DNA from: Pseudactinotalea terrae
GTDB taxonomy: Bacteria; Actinomycetota; Actinomycetes; Actinomycetales; Beutenbergiaceae
Assembly (NCBI RefSeq): GCF_009733845.1
Contig: NZ_WNXZ01000001.1
Location: 558,001-622,000, forward strand
Reading direction: 5' to 3'
DNA: 64,000 nucleotides
Numbering within the stretch: position 1 is the first letter of the stretch; each line of letters opens with the position of its first letter. The notes below the pieces were generated by a model. That model was given only the letters and a program-made list of their open reading frames with translations, had not been told where the DNA came from and made no database searches. The translations under genes were made by a program, and so were the position numbers. Shown piece after piece: positions 21,401-29,790 of the stretch.

Positions 21401-21540
21401 TGCCGAGTGAGCGTGACGCTCTCGCCGGTGTCTCTCGACTGATGGGCTACCGTCCGGGGCACAGCGCCGATCTCGAGCAGGACTGGCTGCGGGCCGCCCG
21501 GCGTGCCCGCGCCGTCGTCGAGCGCGTGTTCTTCGCCTGA
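18493..21540 (+). CDS. glnE: Bifunctional glutamine synthetase adenylyltransferase/deadenylase
   Basis: 1015 residues, the full length. Two nucleotidyltransferase domains are visible: GLGKTGGRELNYISDVDVIY near residue 225 and AMGRLGGSELSYASDADVLF near residue 733, each followed by a helical regulatory part (RQIKLGRGGLRDVEFTVQLL and HLKLGRGGLADVEWTAQLL). It adds and removes AMP on the Tyr of glutamine synthetase. Its substrate would be the GlnA at 38763-40187, not the neighbouring GlnA2, which lacks the Tyr. GTG start 13 nt after glnA2, probably the same operon. Confidence 0.97.
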   Translation: MSTSRQRARTLDAALARAGFSDVPRAADLLTSGTLGEATEALGSEHPDLTAAFDGVPDPDLAVLQIARLADAVEDETRQRVVRILLDGGTPRRHLLALLGGSAALGDWLVAHPEHLDVVIRPRNGVAADPDTMRTLLLESVGADPAAGMPVASAKAASGTLDAMRLAYRRILVAIATEDLTAMDPLGFLPEVAGALANLAAAALEAALALARAELPDGGQQARISVLGLGKTGGRELNYISDVDVIYVVEPAEGADEDEALTIGTRLATGLARMCSSTSREPALWEVDPNLRPEGRNGPLVRTLSSHLAYYERWAKTWEFQALLKARHVAGDRELSRAYLDATRPMVWDAVGRENFVEDSQAMRRRVEENVPPAEADRQIKLGRGGLRDVEFTVQLLQLVHGRVDATIRSANTLTALSALSAAGYVGRDHAAQLASCYRFLRLLEHRIQLFRMRRTHLMPTAEQDLNRLSRSLGSGIEGVTGLETRWRATRRQVRGLHEELYYRPLLPATARLSADDVSLAAEAAVARLGAIGYRDPSGAQRHIAALTEGLSRRAAIQRQLLPVMLGWFAEGADPDGGLLGFRKLSEELGTTHWYLKLLRDSAAAAERLAHLLSSSKYVADGLTRSPEVVAWLDGKDDLQPRDVHAVMSGMRAMIGRKHEPEPAAQAVRFVRRRELTRGAIGDVLADVPVETGEKVISPAADVALAGGLQIAIAEATSAAGLAHPPSSFAVIAMGRLGGSELSYASDADVLFVHEPNPEVSGEVAEKWANAVAQQLLALLSKGGTEPPLPVDTALRPEGRNGPMVRTLASYAEYYKRWAQGWERQALLRARPVVGDAALGTRFVELIDPLRYPEGGLAATEVRELRRIKARVESERLPRGVPATHHLKLGRGGLADVEWTAQLLQLQHAGQVPELRTTSTLRALAAARTAGVLTAVDAVRLSAAWSLASRLRNANVLWTGRTTGNKVDVLPSERDALAGVSRLMGYRPGHSADLEQDWLRAARRARAVVERVFFA

Positions 21541-21541
21541 C

Positions 21542-22270
21542 TCAGCCCACGCGGTCCCAGCCCCGCTTGGGCCGGGTGGAGCCCAGCCGCTCGGTGTCGC
21601 GTGACCGGTACACGATGTAGGGCCGGGTCAGATAGCCCAGCGGCGCCGAGAACACGTGCACCAGCCGCGTGAACGGCCATAGCGCGAACAGCACGAACGC
21701 CACGAACGCGTGCAGCTGGAACCCGATCGGCGCCGTGGCCATCAGCTCGGCCTGCGGCTGGAACGCCAGGAACGAGCGGTACCAGATCGAGACTCCCTCG
21801 CGGTAGTTGTACTCCCCGCCGAACCGGAGCAGCGATCCGGCGATCGTGTTCCACATGCCCAGCATGATGGCTGCGCCCAGGAACGCGTACATCACCTTGT
21901 CCATGTTCGTGGTGGCCGAGAAGACCGGACCGACGGTGCGACGTCGGTAGATGAGGATCACCATGCCCACGACGGTGGCGATCCCGGCCGCGAGGCCCCC
22001 GACGATCGCGATCCAGTGGTACAGGTGGTCGTCGATCCCGAAGAACGCCGTCCACGACGAGGGCACCAGCAGCCCGATCACGTGCCCGCCGACCACGCCG
22101 AGCATCCCGAAGTGGAACAGCGGCGAGCCGAAGCGCAGCAGCTTGTTCTCGTACAGCTGTGAGGAGCGCGTGGTCCAGCCGAACTTGTCGTAGCGGTAGC
22201 GCCACACGTGGCCCACCACGAACGTGGCCAGGCACAGGTACGGGAACACGACCCACAGGAAGGTGTCCAT
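21542..22270 (-). CDS. narI: Respiratory nitrate reductase gamma subunit (cytochrome b)
   Basis: 242 residues with five membrane helices. It oxidises menaquinol in the membrane and passes electrons through two b hemes to NarH. Candidate heme ligands include His in VVGHVWRYRY, FHFGMLGVVGGHVIG and LHAFVAF. Last gene of the leftward operon, 12 nt after narJ, with GAGAGGAGC as ribosome site. Its end is 1 nt from the end of convergent glnE. Confidence 0.95.
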   Translation of the reverse strand: MDTFLWVVFPYLCLATFVVGHVWRYRYDKFGWTTRSSQLYENKLLRFGSPLFHFGMLGVVGGHVIGLLVPSSWTAFFGIDDHLYHWIAIVGGLAAGIATVVGMVILIYRRRTVGPVFSATTNMDKVMYAFLGAAIMLGMWNTIAGSLLRFGGEYNYREGVSIWYRSFLAFQPQAELMATAPIGFQLHAFVAFVLFALWPFTRLVHVFSAPLGYLTRPYIVYRSRDTERLGSTRPKRGWDRVG

Positions 22271-22282
22271 CAGGTGCTCCTC

Positions 22283-22972
22283 TCAGCGTGCCCGGGCGGA
22301 CTCGGCGTGGCTCAGGACAGGGATGCGGGTGCCCGCGATCAGCGGCTCCGCGCTGTAGGGCGCCAGCCCGACCTCCTCGGCCGGTGGGCCCTCGGCCACG
22401 AGCCGGGCGACCGCCGCGGCGTCCTCGCCCTGCAACGGCGGGAAGGTCGCGCACAGGCTGAGCAGCGCTGCGTGCCAGGGTGAGCCGGTGCCGCCCCCGG
22501 GCCGGACGAACCCGGCCAGCGCCGTGCGCAGCATCTCGACGCCGGCACGATGCTGCTGCAGGAGCTCACGGGCGGCATCCACGTCCACGGTCGCGCCGAG
22601 CCGCAGCACCGCGCACAGATGGTCGGGCAGCTCGTCGGCGGTCCACTCGAGGCCCGCGCGGCGGTAGACCTGCTTGACCTCGAGCAGCGCCACCCCGCGT
22701 CGGCGCGTGTCGCCGTAGGCGTAGTAGGTGAGGTACGGCGCGCACTTGCGGGTGAGGTCGAAGGTCGCGACGTACTCGGCCTGCACCTCCTGCAGCGGAG
22801 TGCTCCGCAGGAACGCCACCATCTCCCGCAGGTGCGGGTCGGCAGGATCGAGCGCCTCGACGTCGTCGAGCGCGTCGATGAGCTGCTGGGTCGGGTAGTC
22901 GAGCAGCAGGGAGCACGCGAGCCAGGTCCTCTCGACGGCGGCCGACGGCAGGGCCCGACGACGGCGCCTCAT
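22283..22972 (-). CDS. narJ: Nitrate reductase molybdenum cofactor assembly chaperone
   Basis: 229 residues, all helical and soluble. NarJ features are present: LLDYPTQQLIDAL, YVATFDLTRKCAPYLTYY, GDTRRRGVALLEVKQVY and DHLCAVLRL. It binds apo-NarGH and guides cofactor insertion before membrane attachment. Its start overlaps the narH stop by 4 nt (ATGA). The first ten residues are very basic. Confidence 0.94.
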   Translation of the reverse strand: MRRRRRALPSAAVERTWLACSLLLDYPTQQLIDALDDVEALDPADPHLREMVAFLRSTPLQEVQAEYVATFDLTRKCAPYLTYYAYGDTRRRGVALLEVKQVYRRAGLEWTADELPDHLCAVLRLGATVDVDAARELLQQHRAGVEMLRTALAGFVRPGGGTGSPWHAALLSLCATFPPLQGEDAAAVARLVAEGPPAEEVGLAPYSAEPLIAGTRIPVLSHAESARAR

Positions 22973-24621
22973 CGTTCCTCCTCCTCGCCCTTGGTCGGGA
23001 ACAGGCCACCCGGCCGTCCCTTGCCGTCCCAGTTGAGGAGGTTGACGCGACCCTTCATGGGGTTCGCGGGCATGTCGTCGGCCGTCTGCCTGTCCTGGAG
23101 CATCCTGAAGTTCTCGACGGCGACCGGTGTGGGCGTCCCGGAACCCTCACCGAACATGTCCTGCTGCCCACCTCCGTACTCGGAGACCGGGCAGTCGGTG
23201 GCGAGCTCCTCGAGCGCGTGCGCCTGCTCGGCGTGCGCGGTCGGGATGACGTAGCGCTCGTCGTACTTCGCGATCGCGAGCAGCCGGAACATCTCGTACA
23301 TGTCGGATCCCGACATGCCGACCGCCTCGGCGATCGCGTCGTCGCCCGCGCCGCCCAGATTGATGTCACGCATGTACGCGCGCATGGCGGCGAGCTTGCG
23401 GAGCACGGAGTCGACCGGCTTGACATCACCCGCCGTGAACAGGTTGGCGAGATAGCCGATCGGGATGCGCAGCGCCTCGATCGCCGCGAACAGGTTGCCC
23501 TTGTCCTCGGCGTCGTGGCCGGTGTCCCGGATGATGTCGACGACAGGCGACAGCGGCGGGATGTACCAGACCATCGGCATCGTGCGGTACTCCGGGTGCA
23601 GCGGCAGCGCGACCTTGTAGGTGTTGATCAGCTTCCACACGGGCGAGCGCTTCGCCGCCTCGACCCAGTCCAGGGGGATGCCGGCAGCCTCGGCTCCCCG
23701 CTGCACCTCGGGATCGTTCGGGTCGAGGAACACCGAGCGCTGCGCCTCGTAGAGGTCGTGGTCGTCCTCCACGGCGGCGGCCTCGAGCACCTTGTCGGCG
23801 TCGTAGAGCATCAGCCCGATGTAGCGGAGCCGGCCCACGCAGGTCTCGGAGCAGACCGTGGGGATGCCGACCTCGATGCGGGGGTAGCAGAACGTGCACT
23901 TCTCGGCCTTGCCGGTCTTGTGGTTGAAGTAGACCTTCTTGTAGGGGCAGCCCGAGATGCACATGCGCCAGCCGCGGCAGCGGTCCTGGTCGACGAGCAC
24001 GATGCCGTCCTCGCTGCGCTTGTAGATCGCGCCCGAAGGGCACGATGCGGCGCAGGAGGGGTTGAGGCAGTGCTCGCAGATGCGCGGCAGGTAGAACATG
24101 AAGGTCTGCTCGAACTCGAGCTTCACCTTCTCGGCGATGTCCTTGAGCATCACGTCGGTGGCGGCGTGATCCTGCGAGCCGGCCAGGTTGTCGTCCCAGT
24201 TCGCCGACCACTCGATCGACATGTTCTCGCCGGAGAGCAGCGACTTCGGGCGAGCCACCGGGAAGGTGTCGGAGGCCGGTGCCCGCACGAGGGTCTCGTA
24301 GTCGTAGGTCCAGGGCTCGTAGTAGTCCTCGATCGAGGGCATCTTCGGGTTGGAGAAGATCGAGAACAGCTTCTTGAAGCGCCCGCCCGCCCGCAGCGCG
24401 AGGCGGCCGTTCGACTTGCGGACCCAGCCGCCCTCCCACTCGTCCTGGTCCTCGTACCGTCGCGGGTAGCCGAGACCGGGTCGGGTCTCGACGTTGTTGA
24501 ACCAGACGTACTCGGTGCCCGCCCGGTTGGTCCAGGCCTGCTTGCAGGTGACCGAGCAGGTGTGGCACCCGATGCACTTGTCGAGGTTCATCACCATCGC
24601 CATCTGAGCCATGACGCGCAT
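22969..24621 (-). CDS. narH: Respiratory nitrate reductase beta subunit (Fe-S)
   Basis: 550 residues. It carries the four iron-sulfur clusters that conduct electrons from NarI to NarG. Cysteine groups are visible in order: CIGCHTCSVTC (residues 16-26), CLNPSCAASCP and CRGWRMCISGCPYK, where Trp replaces one Cys as usual for the 3Fe-4S cluster, and CTFCYPRIE...CSETC. The ATG shares one base with the narG stop (TGATG). An internal ATG at residue 4 (MAQMAMVMNLDK) is an alternative start. Confidence 0.96.
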   Translation of the reverse strand: MRVMAQMAMVMNLDKCIGCHTCSVTCKQAWTNRAGTEYVWFNNVETRPGLGYPRRYEDQDEWEGGWVRKSNGRLALRAGGRFKKLFSIFSNPKMPSIEDYYEPWTYDYETLVRAPASDTFPVARPKSLLSGENMSIEWSANWDDNLAGSQDHAATDVMLKDIAEKVKLEFEQTFMFYLPRICEHCLNPSCAASCPSGAIYKRSEDGIVLVDQDRCRGWRMCISGCPYKKVYFNHKTGKAEKCTFCYPRIEVGIPTVCSETCVGRLRYIGLMLYDADKVLEAAAVEDDHDLYEAQRSVFLDPNDPEVQRGAEAAGIPLDWVEAAKRSPVWKLINTYKVALPLHPEYRTMPMVWYIPPLSPVVDIIRDTGHDAEDKGNLFAAIEALRIPIGYLANLFTAGDVKPVDSVLRKLAAMRAYMRDINLGGAGDDAIAEAVGMSGSDMYEMFRLLAIAKYDERYVIPTAHAEQAHALEELATDCPVSEYGGGQQDMFGEGSGTPTPVAVENFRMLQDRQTADDMPANPMKGRVNLLNWDGKGRPGGLFPTKGEEEER

Positions 24622-27600
24622 CAGTAACGCACCTCCGTCCGACGCTTCCGTATCATCGTCACTTCATCTCGCTGGTTCCCGGTGGGCCCGAGGTAGTTGA
24701 AGGCGAACGCGAGCTGCGCGTAACCGCCGATCAGGTGGCTCGGCTTGAGCATGATGCGGGTGAGCGAGTTGTGGATGCCGCCTCGCTTGCCGGTGGTCTC
24801 GGTGCGCGGCACATCGATCAGCCGGTCCTGCGCGTGGTGCATGTACACGGTGCCCTCGGGCATCCGGTGCGACACGATCGCGCGTGCCGCGACCACGCCG
24901 TTGCGGTTGACGGCCTCGACCCAGTCGTTGTCGCCGATGCCCACCTTCGCGGCGTCCCTGTCCGAGATCCAGATCACCGGGCCGCCGCGCGAGAGCGCCA
25001 GCATGAACAGGTTGTCCTGGTACTCGGAGTGGATCGACCACTTGTTGTGCGGTGTCAGGTACCGGACCGATACCCCGAGCTCGTTGATCTCGCCGACCGG
25101 TGCCTCGCCGAAGATCTCGGTCATGTCCAGCGGTGGTTTGTAGGTCGGTAGTGCCTCGCCCAGCTCGAGCATCCAGTCGTGGTCGAGGAAGAAGTGCTGT
25201 CTTCCGGTGAGGGTGTGCCAGGGCTTCATCCGCTCGGTGTTGATCGTGAAGGGGCTGTATCGGCGCCCCCCGGTCTCCGAGCCCGACCACTCGGGCGAGG
25301 TGATCACCGGGACCGGGGCCGCCTGGGTGTCGGCGAAGGTGATCTGCTTGCCCTCGTGCTCGGCGGCGAGATCGGCCAGCTGGGTACCGGTGCGCTTCTC
25401 GAGCGTGTGGAACCCCTGGGTCGCGAGATGGCCGTTGGTGGTGCCGGACAGCGTCATGATCGTCTCGGCGACCGACATCGCCTTCTCGAGGTTGGGACGA
25501 CCGTCGCTCACACGTCCCGGTGCGCGAACGGTGCCGAGCCGGGTCTTCAGCTGCTCCACCTCCCGCTTGACGTCGAAGGTCACCCCCTTCGTCGTGGCCC
25601 CCAGCTTCTCCATCAGCGGACCGAGCGAGGTGAGCTTGTCCGCGATCGCGCCGTAGTCGCGCTCGACGACGATCAGCCTCGGCATCGTGACCCCAGGCAC
25701 CGGGTCGCACTCGCCTGCACGCCAGTCCTTCACGACGCCGCCCGGGGTCGCCATCGCGTCCGGGCTGTCGTGCATGAGGGGAGCCGCCACCAGGTCCTTG
25801 CGCACCCCGAGGTGCTCCTTCGCGAGGTCCGAGAACGTGGTCGCGAGGGTGCGGAAGATGTCCCAGTCGGTGCGGGTCTCCCACGGCGGCGAGATCGCCG
25901 GGTTGAAGGAGTGGATGAAGGGGTGCATGTCCGTGGTCGAGATGTCGTGCTTCTCGTACCAGGTGGCTGCCGGGAGCACGATGTCGGAGAGCAGCGTCGA
26001 GGACGTCATCCTGAAGTCGAGCGTGACCAGCAGGTCGAGCTTTCCTTCGGGCGCCTTCTCGTGCCACGTGATGTCGCGAGGCCTGCCCTCCGGTGGTGTC
26101 TCCCGGGCGGAGACGGAGTCGTCGGTGCCGAGCAGGTGCTTGAGGAAGTACTCGTTGCCCTTGCCCGAGCTGCCGAACAGGTTCGCGCGCCACATCGTGA
26201 GGATGCGCGGGAAGTTCTCCGGAGAGTCGGGATCCTCGCAGGCGAACGCGAGCGAACCGTCCTGGAGCGACCTCACCACGTACTCGGCGGGCTCCAGTCC
26301 CGCGGCCTCGGCCTCGTCGACGAGGTCGAGCGAGTTGCGGTTGAAGGTCGGGTAGGAGGGCATCCAGCCGAGCCGGCTGGACATCGCGAGCCCGTCGGCG
26401 GTCCCCATGCCGTCGAAGCGGCCGGTTCCGGTAGCCGCCGACAGGCGGCTCATGTCGTAGTTGTCGTACCGGAACTGGTTGGTGTGCAGGTACCAGTAGG
26501 CGGTCTGGATCATCTGCCGTGGCGGCCGGCTCCAGTCGAGCGCCGAGGCCATCTGCGCCCATCCGGTGACCGGACGTGCCTTCTCCTGACCGACGTAGTG
26601 CGCCCAGCCGCCGCCGTTGACGCCCTGACACCCGGTGATGGTGGTGAGCAGGAGCATCGCGCGGTAGATCAGGTCGGAGTGGAACCAGTGGTTCGCGCCG
26701 GCGCCGACGATGATCATCGAACGACCGCGGGAGTCGGCGGCGTTCTGGGCGAACTCGCGCGCGATCCGCGCCACCGCGGCGGCGGGGACGCCCGTGATCG
26801 GCTCCTGCCACGCGGGCGTGTACGGGGCACCTGCGTCGTCGTATCCGGCTGCGTAGCTGCCCTCGAGCCCGGGACGGCCTACGCCGTACTGGGCCAGCAT
26901 GATGTCCATGACGGTGGTGACGAGGTGCTCGCCGACGCGCCGTACCGGTACGCCCCGCGCCAGGGTGCCGCCCGCCGAGTCCGGACCCGCGGCCCGGTCG
27001 AAGCGGGGCAGCTCGACCAGTCGTTGCTCGCTGTCCTGCGACAGCACGGTCAACGCCGGCGTGACGTCGCCGAGCTCAAGGTTCCACTTGCCGAGGCCGT
27101 CGTCGCCGAACCGGTGACCGAGCGAGCCGTTCGGCACGACCACCTCGCCCGACTGGTCGAGCAGGACGGGCTTGAACGCTGCGTTCTCGACATCCTGCCC
27201 CAGGTCCGCGGCGGTGAGGAACTTGCCCGGGCGAGCTGCGCCGTCGGGCATCTCCTCGAGGCGGATCAGATACGGCAGGTCCGTGTACTGCCGGACGTAG
27301 TCGGTGAAGTAGTCGACCTGGTTGTCCACGAAGAACTCGCGGAGCACCACGTGACCCATCGCCATGGCGAGGGCGGCGTCGGTGCCGGGTGCGGCGGGGA
27401 GCCACTCGTCGGCGAACTTGACGTTGTCGGCGTAGTCGGGGGCGACCACGACGACCTTCTGGCCGCGGTACCGGGCCTCGGCCATCCAGTGCGCGTCCGG
27501 CGTGCGGGTCACCGGGACGTTCGAGCCCCACATCATGAGGTAGCTCGCGTCCCACCAGTCGCCGGACTCGGGAACGTCGGTCTGGTCGCCGAAGATCTGC

Positions 27601-28310
27601 GGCGAGGCGACCGGGAGGTCCGCGTACCAGTCGTAGAACGAGAGCATCGCCCCGCCGATCAGCGAGGTCCAGCGGGCACCCGAGGCGTGCGAGACCATCG
27701 ACATGGCGGGGATGGGCGAGAACCCGGCGATGCGGTCGGGGCCCCACCGCCGGATCGTGTGGACGTGGGCGGCCGCGAACATCTCGGAGGCCTCGTCCCA
27801 CGAGCAGCGGACCAGGCCACCCTTGCCGCGTGCCTTCTTGTAGCGGGCGGCGCGCTCCGGGTCTTCGACGATGCTCGCCCAGGCGGCGACGGGATCGCCC
27901 AGGCGGTGACGTGCCTCGCGGAACATCTCGAGCAGCACGCCGCGCACGTACGGGTAGCGGACCCGGGTGGGGGAGTAGGTGTACCAGGAGAACGCGGCGC
28001 CGCGCGGGCAGCCGCGGGGCTCGTAGTCGGGTCGGTCGGCGCCCGCGGTGGGGTAGTCGGTCTGCTGCGACTCCCACGTGATGATGCCGTCCTTGACGTA
28101 CACCTTCCACGAGCAGGAACCGGTGCAGTTGACACCGTGGGTGGAGCGGACCACCTTGTCGTGGGACCACCGGTCCCGGTAGAAGACGTCGCCCTCACGG
28201 CCGCCCTTCTTGTACAGGGTGCGGTGGTCCTCGGAGACCTCCGCCCGCGTGAAGAACTCCCGGCCGCCCATCAGGGCGGCGGTGATCGGGCCGTCGATGC
28301 TGCTGGTCAT
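24621..28310 (-). CDS. narG: Respiratory nitrate reductase alpha subunit (molybdoprotein)
   Basis: 1229 residues, the expected length. It reduces nitrate to nitrite at a Mo-bis-MGD centre on the cytoplasmic side. The N-terminal 4Fe-4S binding pattern (HGVNCTGSCSWKVYV then RGCPRG, His plus three Cys) is present near residues 65-112. Typical NarG stretches include GFSPIPAMSMVSHASG, the long MoCo region with YLMMWGSNVP, and NGGGWAHYVGQEK. ATG 28310 overlaps the narK stop by 4 nt. There is no twin-arginine signal, as expected for NarG. Confidence 0.97.
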   Translation of the reverse strand: MTSSIDGPITAALMGGREFFTRAEVSEDHRTLYKKGGREGDVFYRDRWSHDKVVRSTHGVNCTGSCSWKVYVKDGIITWESQQTDYPTAGADRPDYEPRGCPRGAAFSWYTYSPTRVRYPYVRGVLLEMFREARHRLGDPVAAWASIVEDPERAARYKKARGKGGLVRCSWDEASEMFAAAHVHTIRRWGPDRIAGFSPIPAMSMVSHASGARWTSLIGGAMLSFYDWYADLPVASPQIFGDQTDVPESGDWWDASYLMMWGSNVPVTRTPDAHWMAEARYRGQKVVVVAPDYADNVKFADEWLPAAPGTDAALAMAMGHVVLREFFVDNQVDYFTDYVRQYTDLPYLIRLEEMPDGAARPGKFLTAADLGQDVENAAFKPVLLDQSGEVVVPNGSLGHRFGDDGLGKWNLELGDVTPALTVLSQDSEQRLVELPRFDRAAGPDSAGGTLARGVPVRRVGEHLVTTVMDIMLAQYGVGRPGLEGSYAAGYDDAGAPYTPAWQEPITGVPAAAVARIAREFAQNAADSRGRSMIIVGAGANHWFHSDLIYRAMLLLTTITGCQGVNGGGWAHYVGQEKARPVTGWAQMASALDWSRPPRQMIQTAYWYLHTNQFRYDNYDMSRLSAATGTGRFDGMGTADGLAMSSRLGWMPSYPTFNRNSLDLVDEAEAAGLEPAEYVVRSLQDGSLAFACEDPDSPENFPRILTMWRANLFGSSGKGNEYFLKHLLGTDDSVSARETPPEGRPRDITWHEKAPEGKLDLLVTLDFRMTSSTLLSDIVLPAATWYEKHDISTTDMHPFIHSFNPAISPPWETRTDWDIFRTLATTFSDLAKEHLGVRKDLVAAPLMHDSPDAMATPGGVVKDWRAGECDPVPGVTMPRLIVVERDYGAIADKLTSLGPLMEKLGATTKGVTFDVKREVEQLKTRLGTVRAPGRVSDGRPNLEKAMSVAETIMTLSGTTNGHLATQGFHTLEKRTGTQLADLAAEHEGKQITFADTQAAPVPVITSPEWSGSETGGRRYSPFTINTERMKPWHTLTGRQHFFLDHDWMLELGEALPTYKPPLDMTEIFGEAPVGEINELGVSVRYLTPHNKWSIHSEYQDNLFMLALSRGGPVIWISDRDAAKVGIGDNDWVEAVNRNGVVAARAIVSHRMPEGTVYMHHAQDRLIDVPRTETTGKRGGIHNSLTRIMLKPSHLIGGYAQLAFAFNYLGPTGNQRDEVTMIRKRRTEVRY

Positions 28311-29548
28311 GCCACAGCCTCCTTCTGCTTGTGCGCGAGGCGCCTGACCGAGGTGAGCGTGAGCCCGAGGACGAGTGCTGCGGTGCCGGCGAGGAGCCAC
28401 AGCCCGATCGCGTAGGACTGCATCTGTCCGTAGGCCCATCCCATGATCAACGGCGGCACGAAGCCACCGAGGCCGCCGGCTGCTCCGACGATGCCCGTGA
28501 CGCCGCCGACCCTGGCCGGCTCGGTGACCTGGGCGATGAGCGCGAACACGGCGCCGCTGCCGGCGCCGAGGGCCGCCGCCATCAGCAGGAAGTCGACGGT
28601 GCCCAGCAGCAGCAGCGGTGGCTCCGCCGAGGCGATGGCGGCGCACAGCGCCGTCACGGCGAACACCGCGCTGAGCACCGGGATCGAACCGACCTTGTCG
28701 GAGAGCCACCCCCCGACCGGGCGCATGACGACGGCGATCACCACGAAGCCGGCCATGCGGTTGGAGGCGTCGGCGGGCGTGAGATCGTGCGCGTTGATCA
28801 GGTAGGTCGGCAGATACACCGAGAACGCCACGTATCCGCCGAAAGCGACGGCGTAGAGCAACGACGCCTGCCACGTGACCGGGAGCCTGAGGTTGCCGAG
28901 GAGCCTGCCGACGAAGCCGGGGGGCGGCGGCGTGCGGCCTGGTGCGTCGCGCAGCACCACCCAGGACAGCACGGCGTAGATCGCCAGTGCTGCTGCGGTG
29001 ATGAGGAAGGGCGTGGTCGCGCCGAGACCGTCGTAGAGCTTGACCGTGGTCAGCGCGCTGATCGCCGTGCCGCCCATGCCGGCACCGAAGATGCCGATCG
29101 CCAGGCCGCGCTGCTGCGGCGGGAACCACGCGTTCACGAACGGGACCCCCACCGCGAAGGCGGTCCCGCCGATGCCGAGGAAGAACCCGCCCACGAGGAT
29201 CAGGGTGTAGGAGTCGAGGGCGAAGAACGCGAGGAACAGGATCGGCAGGACCGTCAGCACCGAGACGGCCGGGAACATGACGCGGCCGCCGTAGCGGTCC
29301 GTGAGCGCGCCGACGACGACACGCCCGAGGCTCCCCACCACGACCGGCACCGCGACCAGCAGAGCGACGTCGCTCTGGGTGAGGTCGGCCAGCAACCCCT
29401 CCTGTCGGAACTTCGGACCGAGCGGGCTGAGCAGCGCCCAGGCCCAGAAGTTGACCACGAAGCCCAGCGTGGCTACGCCGAGCATCAGCCATCGTTGGCC
29501 GTGCGGTAGAGCGGTCGTGGGAGCGGGGGTGCCAGGATCCTGCGCCAT
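28307..29548 (-). CDS. narK: Nitrate/nitrite transporter, MFS
   Basis: 413 residues with about 12 membrane helices. NarK-family motifs are visible: GxxxDRxGGR as GALTDRYGGR after helix 2, and glycine-rich signature segments GIFGAGMGGTAIS and IVGAAGGLGGFVPPLIMG. It brings nitrate in and/or lets nitrite out for the reductase encoded downstream. First gene of the leftward nar operon; the start is ATG 29548 with GAAAGAGG as ribosome site. Confidence 0.93.
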   Translation of the reverse strand: MAQDPGTPAPTTALPHGQRWLMLGVATLGFVVNFWAWALLSPLGPKFRQEGLLADLTQSDVALLVAVPVVVGSLGRVVVGALTDRYGGRVMFPAVSVLTVLPILFLAFFALDSYTLILVGGFFLGIGGTAFAVGVPFVNAWFPPQQRGLAIGIFGAGMGGTAISALTTVKLYDGLGATTPFLITAAALAIYAVLSWVVLRDAPGRTPPPPGFVGRLLGNLRLPVTWQASLLYAVAFGGYVAFSVYLPTYLINAHDLTPADASNRMAGFVVIAVVMRPVGGWLSDKVGSIPVLSAVFAVTALCAAIASAEPPLLLLGTVDFLLMAAALGAGSGAVFALIAQVTEPARVGGVTGIVGAAGGLGGFVPPLIMGWAYGQMQSYAIGLWLLAGTAALVLGLTLTSVRRLAHKQKEAVA

Positions 29549-29790
29549 GCGGCCTCTTTCGGGAGCAACCTCATCCGAACGTACGGCACATGTTGCGCCT
29601 CCGCAGCAGGATGGTTCATCGCGAGTCTGGGTTCTTGGGACCTAGGTCCGGCACGGGATGGTCCGCGGATCGTCACTACAGCTGGTGGGGTCCAACCTGC
29701 TAGTCTCAGGCCCAGCGTCGAGCCGAGCGAGTCCCTCAGAGGTCTGGTCCTAGCGATGAGATCGAACTCCACCAGCATCGGGCCACCTTG
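29549..29790. other. Divergent intergenic region narK / M23 peptidase
   Basis: 242 nt without a gene between two diverging transcripts. It holds a perfect 12-bp palindrome GGACCTAGGTCC (29638-29649) and a rightward TAGTCT box at 29701-29706. I found no FNR-type TTGAT-N4-ATCAA site, although the downstream operon is for anaerobic respiration. Upstream of narK the ribosome site is visible but no clear -10. Confidence 0.45.

Noticed and set aside
25179-28415. Very long open frame on the + strand opposite narG
   Set aside because: It is the antisense shadow of a highly conserved gene in GC-rich DNA; the product is Arg/Gly/Val/Asp-rich and has no recognisable domain.
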